In this document: positions 58,863 through 64,000 of the stretch, one piece after another
How positions within the stretch are numbered: the first letter of the stretch is position 1
Layout: each line of letters begins with the position of its first letter
Assembly: GCF_040361435.1 (NCBI RefSeq)
Contig: NZ_APNL01000003.1
Span: 186,001 to 250,000, forward strand
Length of the DNA stretch: 64,000 nt
Reading direction: 5' to 3'
DNA from: Salinisphaera sp002433465
GTDB taxonomy: Bacteria > Pseudomonadota > Gammaproteobacteria > Nevskiales > Salinisphaeraceae
The notes under the pieces: generated by a model
What the model was told of the DNA's origin: nothing
Databases searched by the model: none
Seen by the model: the letters and a program-made list of their open reading frames with translations, nothing else
Position numbers and translations under genes: made by a program

Positions 58863-61532
58863 TCAGTCCGCGGCAGGGTCCGAATCGTTATCGTCGGCGG
58901 CCGGCGCGTCATCCGCGCTGCGGTCGTCGCTGGAATCGTCGGCGCCATTCTCCGCGCCCGTGTCTTCGCCGTCCGCCTCGCCGTCGTCTTCCTCGTCGTC
59001 GGTGACGATACGGTCGACGCCGACCAGATGCTGGTCGTCGGCCACCCGGATGATGCGTACACCCTGGGTATTACGGCCGAGCACCGATATTTCGGCCACG
59101 GCCGTGCGAATCAGCGTACCCATATTGGATATCAGCATGATTTCATCGTCTTCGAGCACCTGGGTCGCGCCTACGACGGCACCGCTCTTGTCGGACTGCT
59201 TGAGCGCGAGCACGCCCTGGCCGCCACGACCGCGCAGCGGATAATCGTCCACCGGCGTGCGTTTGCCGTAGCCCTGCGCGGTCACCGTGAGGATATCGCC
59301 GTCGCGGATCACGATGAGCGCGATCACGGCCGCGCCGTCCTCGTCCTCGGGCAGGCGGATACCGCGTACGCCCGCGGCCGTACGGCCCATTTCACGAACG
59401 TCCTGTTCGGCAAAACGAATCACCTTGCCGCCCGAAGAGAACAGCATCAGCTCGTCGTCGCCGCTGGTCAGGTCCACGCCCACCAGCGCGTCATCGTCGC
59501 GCAGATCGATGGCGATGATGCCGTTGGAGCGCGGCCGGGAGAACTGCTCCAGCGCGGTCTTCTTGACCGTGCCGTTGCGGGTGGCGAAGAACACGTTTTC
59601 GCTGGTGTTGAAGTCCTTGATGGGCAGCACCTGGGAGATGCGCTCGTCGGCCTCCAGCGGCAGCAGGTTCACAATGGGCTTGCCGCGCGCGCCGCGACCG
59701 GCGCTGGGCAGCTCGTAGACCTTGAGCCAGTACGCCTTGCCGGCCGAAGAGAAGCACAGCAGCGTGTCGTGGGTATGCGCGACCCACAGCTTGTCGATGA
59801 AGTCGGCATCCTTGGTCTGGGTGGCCGACTTGCCGCGCCCGCCGCGACGCTGGGCGCGATAAGCATCCAGCGGCTGGCTCTTCACATAGCCTTCGTGGGT
59901 GAGCGTGACCACCACGTCTTCCGGGGTGATCAGGTCGGCGGTGGTCAGATCCAGATGGCTGTCGAGAATCTCGGTCTTGCGTTCGTCGCCGTAGTCGCGA
60001 CGGATCGCCTCCAGCTCCTCGCGGATGACCTCGAACAGCCGCGCCATGTTGGACAGAATCTCGATGTAATCGGCGATCTTTTCGAGCAGCTGCTCGAACT
60101 CTTCGATGATCTTGCTCTGCTCCAGGCCGGTGAGCCGGTGCAGACGCAGGTCCAGAATCGCCTGGGCCTGGGTTTCGGTCAGACGATAGCTGCCGTTGTC
60201 CTGCAGCCCGTACGCCTTGGACAGATCCGCCGGGCGCGAGGATTCCGCCCCCGCGCGCTCGAGCATGTCCACCACCTGACCCGGCGGCCATTCGCGGTTG
60301 ATCAGTGCTTCGCGCGCTTCCGCGGGACCGCTCGAGGCCTTGATCAGGGCGATCACTTCGTCGATGTTGGCCAGCGCGATGGTCAGGCCTTCCAGCACGT
60401 GGGCCCGGGCACGAGCCTTGGCCAGCTCGTACTGGGTACGCCGGGTCACGACCTCGCGCCGGTGACGAATGAAGGCTTCCAGCAGCTGCTTCAAGTTCAG
60501 CGTGCGCGGCTGGCCGTCGTCGAGCGCGACCATGTTGATGCCGAACACCGTCTGCATCTGCGAATGGCGATACAGATTGTTGAGCACGACCTCCGGCGTT
60601 TCGCCGCGGCGCAGCTCCACGACCATGCGCATGCCGTCCTTGTCGGACTCGTCGCGCAGCTCGGTGATGCCCTCGATGCGCTTGTCCTTGACCAGCTCGG
60701 CGATCTTTTCCAGCAGCCGGGCCTTGTTGACCTGATACGGCAGCTCGGTGACCACGATCGACTGCTTGCCGCGCTCGTCGACATCCTCGAAGTGCGCCCG
60801 GGCCCGCATGTAGATGCGACCGCGCCCGGTTTCGTAGGCCTCGCGAATGCCGTCGGCGCCGTTGATCATGGCCGCGGTCGGGAAATCCGGACCGGGCACG
60901 TGTTCCATCAGACCGGCAATGCTGATCTGCGGGTCGTCCATGACCGCCAGCACCGCGTTCACGACTTCCGTGAGGTTATGCGGCGGGATGTTGGTGGCCA
61001 TGCCCACCGCGATACCGGTACCGCCGTTGACCAGCAGGTTGGGCAGGCGGGTGGGCAGCACCGCCGGCTCGGACTCGGATTCGTCGTAGTTGGGAATGAA
61101 ATCGACCGTATCCTTTTCGATATCGGCCAGAATTTCGTGCGCCAGACGCGCCATGCGCACTTCGGTATAACGCATAGCCGCCGGCGCGTCGCCGTCGATG
61201 GAGCCGAAGTTGCCCTGGCCGTCGACCAGCACATAGCGCATGGAAAAATCCTGCGCCATGCGTACGATCGTGTCGTAGACCGCGGAATCGCCGTGCGGGT
61301 GGTACTTACCAATCACGTCGCCGACCACACGGGCCGACTTCTTGTACGGCTTGTTCCAGTCGTTGCCCAGTTCGCGCATGGCGTAGAGCACGCGCCGATG
61401 CACGGGCTTGAGGCCGTCGCGCACGTCGGGCAACGCACGCCCGACGATCACGCTCATGGCATAGTCGAGATACGACTGGCGCATCTCGTCTTCGAGGTTG
61501 ATCGAAAGAATCTCTTTTGCGACGTCTGCCAT
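58863..61532 (-). CDS. gyrA: DNA gyrase subunit A
   Basis: 889 residues. The breakage-reunion domain has GRALPDVRDGLKPVHRRVLY, the quinolone region YHPHGDSAVYDTIVRMAQ with Ser and Asp at the positions equivalent to E. coli 83 and 87 (the wild-type, sensitive residues) and the catalytic tyrosine in AAMRYTEVRMARL. The C-terminal pinwheel has the GyrA-box QRRGGRGK. It ends with an acidic tail of about 45 residues rich in Asp/Glu, longer than in E. coli. With GyrB it introduces negative supercoils. It heads the long leftward gyrA-serC-serA block. Confidence 0.98.
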   Translation of the reverse strand: MADVAKEILSINLEDEMRQSYLDYAMSVIVGRALPDVRDGLKPVHRRVLYAMRELGNDWNKPYKKSARVVGDVIGKYHPHGDSAVYDTIVRMAQDFSMRYVLVDGQGNFGSIDGDAPAAMRYTEVRMARLAHEILADIEKDTVDFIPNYDESESEPAVLPTRLPNLLVNGGTGIAVGMATNIPPHNLTEVVNAVLAVMDDPQISIAGLMEHVPGPDFPTAAMINGADGIREAYETGRGRIYMRARAHFEDVDERGKQSIVVTELPYQVNKARLLEKIAELVKDKRIEGITELRDESDKDGMRMVVELRRGETPEVVLNNLYRHSQMQTVFGINMVALDDGQPRTLNLKQLLEAFIRHRREVVTRRTQYELAKARARAHVLEGLTIALANIDEVIALIKASSGPAEAREALINREWPPGQVVDMLERAGAESSRPADLSKAYGLQDNGSYRLTETQAQAILDLRLHRLTGLEQSKIIEEFEQLLEKIADYIEILSNMARLFEVIREELEAIRRDYGDERKTEILDSHLDLTTADLITPEDVVVTLTHEGYVKSQPLDAYRAQRRGGRGKSATQTKDADFIDKLWVAHTHDTLLCFSSAGKAYWLKVYELPSAGRGARGKPIVNLLPLEADERISQVLPIKDFNTSENVFFATRNGTVKKTALEQFSRPRSNGIIAIDLRDDDALVGVDLTSGDDELMLFSSGGKVIRFAEQDVREMGRTAAGVRGIRLPEDEDGAAVIALIVIRDGDILTVTAQGYGKRTPVDDYPLRGRGGQGVLALKQSDKSGAVVGATQVLEDDEIMLISNMGTLIRTAVAEISVLGRNTQGVRIIRVADDQHLVGVDRIVTDDEEDDGEADGEDTGAENGADDSSDDRSADDAPAADDNDSDPAAD

Positions 61533-61748
61533 AGAGTTTTAATTCGTTCTAGCCGCCTGCAACGCAGGCCGCATTCGGTGCGTATCCACGGGCTGGGAGT
61601 CGGCACTCGCCGGCGGCGATGGCCGGTCGTGCAACGCGGTTCAGCGCCGTCGCGTAAAGCCGGTCATGTTAGCACAGCGCGTGTGCCAAAAGCGCTTGAT
61701 TGCGCTAGAGTGGCGGGCGTTCGCGCTCCCCACTGATCGCCTGTTTCC

Positions 61749-63080
61749 ATGCGCCAGATCGATACCCTTGTTCATGCCCGCTGGGTCGCCCCTGTCTGCG
61801 GCGATTCGCGGCTGCTCGAAAACCATGCCGTGGCCATTCACCACGGCCTGATCGAAGCCGTACTGCCCAGCGACGAAGCCCGCGAGCGCTTCGATGCGAA
61901 AGAAGTCATCGACCGCGACACGCATCTGCTGATACCGGGACTGATCAATACCCATACCCATGCGGCGATGAACCTCATGCGCGGCATCGCCGACGATGTG
62001 CCGCTCATGCCCTGGCTGAGCGACTACATCTGGCCCACCGAAGGCGAATTCATGTCGCCCGAGTTCGTCGCCGACGGCACCGATCTGGCCATGGCCGAGA
62101 TGCTGCGCGGCGGCACCACCTGCTTCAACGACATGTATTTCTTTCCGGACGTGGTCGCCGAACGCGTGGAAGCGGCCGGCATGCGGGCCACGGTCGGCAT
62201 GATCGTGATCGACTTCCCCACGGTGTGGGCGGCCAACGCCGACGAATACCTGGAAAAAGGCCTGGCCCTGCACGACGCCTGGCGCGGTCACGATCGCATT
62301 TCCACGGTGTTTGCCCCGCATGCGCCCTATACCGTCTCCGATGCGCCGCTCAAAAAGATCCGCACCTATGCCGACGAAATGGATCTGCGCGTGCATATGC
62401 ACGTCCACGAAACGGCTTTCGAGGTGACCGATGCCGAGCAAAAGAACGGCCAGCGCCCGCTTGCACGCCTGCACGACCTGGGCCTGCTGACGCCGAACTT
62501 CCTCGCCGTGCATATGACCCAGCTCAGCGACGAGGAGATCGCGCTGTGCGCGCGTAACGGCGTCCACGTGCTGCATTCGCCCGAGTCCAACCTCAAGCTG
62601 GCCAGCGGCCTGTGCCCGGTACAAAAGCTCATCGATGCCGGCATCAACGTCGCGCTGGGCACCGACGGCGCGGCCTCCAACAACGATCTGGACATGATCG
62701 GCGAAATGCGCACGGCCGCGTTCATCGGCAAGATCGCCGCCGACGACGCGGCCGCGGTCAGTGCCGATACCGTGCTGCGCATGGCCACCATCGGCGGCGC
62801 CGAAGCACTGGGCATCGCCGAAACCACCGGTTCGATCGAGCCCGGCAAGATGGCCGACCTGTGCGCCATCGATCTCGACGCGCTCGAAACCAAACCGGTG
62901 TTCGACCCGATCGCCGCCCTGGTCTACAACGTCTGCCGAGAACAGGTCAGCGACACCTGGGTGGCCGGTCAACGCCTGCTGGCCGATCGCCGGCTCACCA
63001 CCCTGGACGAAGCCGATATCGCCGCACGCGCGGCCGACTGGCAACACAAGCTCGCAGCCCACGCAAAGGACACCTCATGA
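61749..63080 (+). CDS. Amidohydrolase, TRZ/ATZ (MtaD-like) family
   Basis: 443 residues: metal-binding LIPGLINTHTHAAMNLMRGI, EMLRGGTTCFNDMYFF, the His in FAPHAPYTVSD, HVHETAFEVTD and the Asp in LGTDGAASNNDLDMIGEMR. This is the family of S-adenosylhomocysteine/methylthioadenosine deaminases and related aminohydrolases. Its constant position before ubiG in gammaproteobacteria suggests removal of SAH, the product of UbiG methylation, but the substrate is not proven. It overlaps ubiG by 4 bp. Confidence 0.9.
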   Translation: MRQIDTLVHARWVAPVCGDSRLLENHAVAIHHGLIEAVLPSDEARERFDAKEVIDRDTHLLIPGLINTHTHAAMNLMRGIADDVPLMPWLSDYIWPTEGEFMSPEFVADGTDLAMAEMLRGGTTCFNDMYFFPDVVAERVEAAGMRATVGMIVIDFPTVWAANADEYLEKGLALHDAWRGHDRISTVFAPHAPYTVSDAPLKKIRTYADEMDLRVHMHVHETAFEVTDAEQKNGQRPLARLHDLGLLTPNFLAVHMTQLSDEEIALCARNGVHVLHSPESNLKLASGLCPVQKLIDAGINVALGTDGAASNNDLDMIGEMRTAAFIGKIAADDAAAVSADTVLRMATIGGAEALGIAETTGSIEPGKMADLCAIDLDALETKPVFDPIAALVYNVCREQVSDTWVAGQRLLADRRLTTLDEADIAARAADWQHKLAAHAKDTS

Positions 63081-63787
63081 CAAGCGATCAGAACGCCGAA
63101 CTGGCCAAATTCGGCCGTATGGCCGAACACTGGTGGGACCCGGCGGGCGAAATGCGCCCGCTGCACGATATCAACCCGCTGCGAACCGATTTCATCGACC
63201 GACGCGCGCCGCTTGCCGGCAAGCGCGTGCTCGATGTCGGCTGCGGTGCCGGCATTCTCTCGGAAGCGCTGGCCCGACGCGGCGCCCAGGTGACCGGCCT
63301 GGACCTGGCGCCCGAACTGATCGAAGCCGCCAAGGCCCATGCCGAACAAAGCGATCTTGATATCGACTATCGCTGTGTATCCAGCCGCGATCTGATGCGT
63401 GAGCTGCCCGGCGCCTTCGATATCGTCGTCTGCTACGAAATGCTGGAACATGTCGATACGCCGGCTTATGTCGTCGACGACTGCGCCATGCTCACCGCCC
63501 CTGGCGGCCATCTGTTCTTCTCCACCATCAACCGCAGCGCCAAGGCCTGGCTGCTGGCAATCGGTGGCGCGGAGTACGTGCTCGGGCTGCTGCCGCGCGG
63601 CACCCACGAATACAGCAAGCTCATTCGTCCGTCGGAGCTGGGCGCCTGGTGTCGGCGCGCGCATCTCGAGGTCGCCGAGATCGCAGGCATGCACTACAAC
63701 CCCTTCCCCCGCCGCGCCGCGCTCACCCAGCGCCCGGACGTGAACTACTTCCTGCACGCCCGCAAACCCGCCGCGAGCCGCGCATGA
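63077..63787 (+). CDS. ubiG: Ubiquinone biosynthesis O-methyltransferase
   Basis: 236 residues from the ATG at 63077: KFGRMAEHWWDPAGEMRPLH, SAM motif VLDVGCGAGILSEALARRGA, VTGLDLAPELIEAAK and CYEMLEHVDTPA are UbiG signatures. It performs both O-methylations of ubiquinone synthesis at the membrane surface. It is coupled by 4-bp overlaps to the amidohydrolase before it and gph after it. Confidence 0.97.
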   Translation: MTSDQNAELAKFGRMAEHWWDPAGEMRPLHDINPLRTDFIDRRAPLAGKRVLDVGCGAGILSEALARRGAQVTGLDLAPELIEAAKAHAEQSDLDIDYRCVSSRDLMRELPGAFDIVVCYEMLEHVDTPAYVVDDCAMLTAPGGHLFFSTINRSAKAWLLAIGGAEYVLGLLPRGTHEYSKLIRPSELGAWCRRAHLEVAEIAGMHYNPFPRRAALTQRPDVNYFLHARKPAASRA

Positions 63788-64000
63788 AGTTACAAGCCTT
63801 CGATGCGGTGCTGTTCGATCTCGACGGCACCCTGCTCGATACCGCGCCGGATCTGGCCGGGGCGATCAACGACATGCGCGTAGAACGTGGGCTCGAAGCC
63901 CTGCCGCTCGCCGAACTGGCGCCCATGTGTTCCTTCGGCGGGCGCGGCATGCTCCGCAAGGGCCTCGATCTCACCCCCGAGGATGCCGACTATCGCGCCA
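63784..64000 (+). CDS. gph: Phosphoglycolate phosphatase, 5' part
   Basis: The first 72 codons only; the gene runs off the window. DAVLFDLDGTLLDTAPDLAG is the HAD-family nucleophile motif, and LAPMCSFGGRGMLRKGLDLT belongs to the cap region of Gph. It should hydrolyse 2-phosphoglycolate formed during repair of 3'-phosphoglycolate DNA ends. The product glycolate could be used by GlcDEF. It overlaps ubiG (ATGA). Confidence 0.9.
   Translation, partial: MKLQAFDAVLFDLDGTLLDTAPDLAGAINDMRVERGLEALPLAELAPMCSFGGRGMLRKGLDLTPEDADYRA

Noticed and set aside
58839..61736. Open frame of 965 codons on the plus strand opposite gyrA
   Set aside because: It is a shadow of gyrA; long antisense frames are common in GC-rich genes.

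Overview
The window looks like chromosomal DNA of a gammaproteobacterium with about 60-65% GC in its core. Gene neighbourhoods support this: gyrA-serC-serA-pheA-hisC-tyrA-aroA-cmk-rpsA-ihfB-lapA-lapB, dnaX-ybaB-recR with the SRP RNA upstream, dapA divergent from gcvR-bcp, and ubiG-gph. A halotolerant marine lineage such as Salinisphaera or a relative is my best guess. That is inference from gene content, not a database match.

Layout. (1) 1-14.3 kb, all leftward, is an exopolysaccharide locus: low-molecular-weight tyrosine phosphatase (wzb), outer-membrane export lipoprotein (wza), tyrosine autokinase/co-polymerase (wzc), a PglK-like ABC flippase, two sulfotransferase-like proteins, an FkbM methyltransferase and four glycosyltransferases, the last cut by the window edge. 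The left 8 kb is visibly richer in A+T and has long non-coding gaps, as expected of an exchangeable sugar-assembly island. (2) 14.4-17.2 kb is a small accessory zone: a PrcB-like lipoprotein, a frameshifted small membrane-protein gene with an intact 28-residue partner, an MNT-type nucleotidyltransferase with a 49-codon companion, a BrnT/BrnA-like toxin-antitoxin pair, and copies of a composite palindromic repeat. (3) 17.2-23.7 kb holds APS kinase, a Sir2 deacylase, two photolyases of different families, oligoribonuclease, pterin carbinolamine dehydratase and a candidate small RNA. (4) 24.2-31.7 kb holds recR-ybaB-dnaX, SRP RNA, an MHYT-GGDEF-EAL regulator, tRNA-Ser plus a decayed tRNA-Ser copy, and more repeats. 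(5) 31.8-36.2 kb is a second exopolysaccharide module, yjbEFGH-like, with two tandem yjbE-like genes. (6) 36.3-47.4 kb: dapA, gcvR, bcp, phoH-like, glcDEF, an AI-2E/PerM transporter and bepA. (7) 47.4-61.5 kb is the long leftward gyrA-to-lapB block for serine, aromatic amino acid and histidine synthesis, translation and LPS control. (8) 61.7-64 kb: an amidohydrolase, ubiG and the start of gph.

How the genes work together. Wza, Wzb and Wzc form a polymer export and regulation machine. The glycosyltransferases and modifying enzymes build the repeat unit. APS kinase close by could feed PAPS to the two sulfotransferases, so a sulfated polymer is a reasonable hypothesis. The Yjb module is a separate secretion system. 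The MHYT-GGDEF-EAL protein could link both to cyclic-di-GMP, but nothing in the sequence proves it.

The features least explained by known genes are the composite repeat with terminal inverted repeats (about 15 full or partial copies), the promoter-to-terminator small RNA downstream of orn, and the broken two-gene small membrane-protein cassette.
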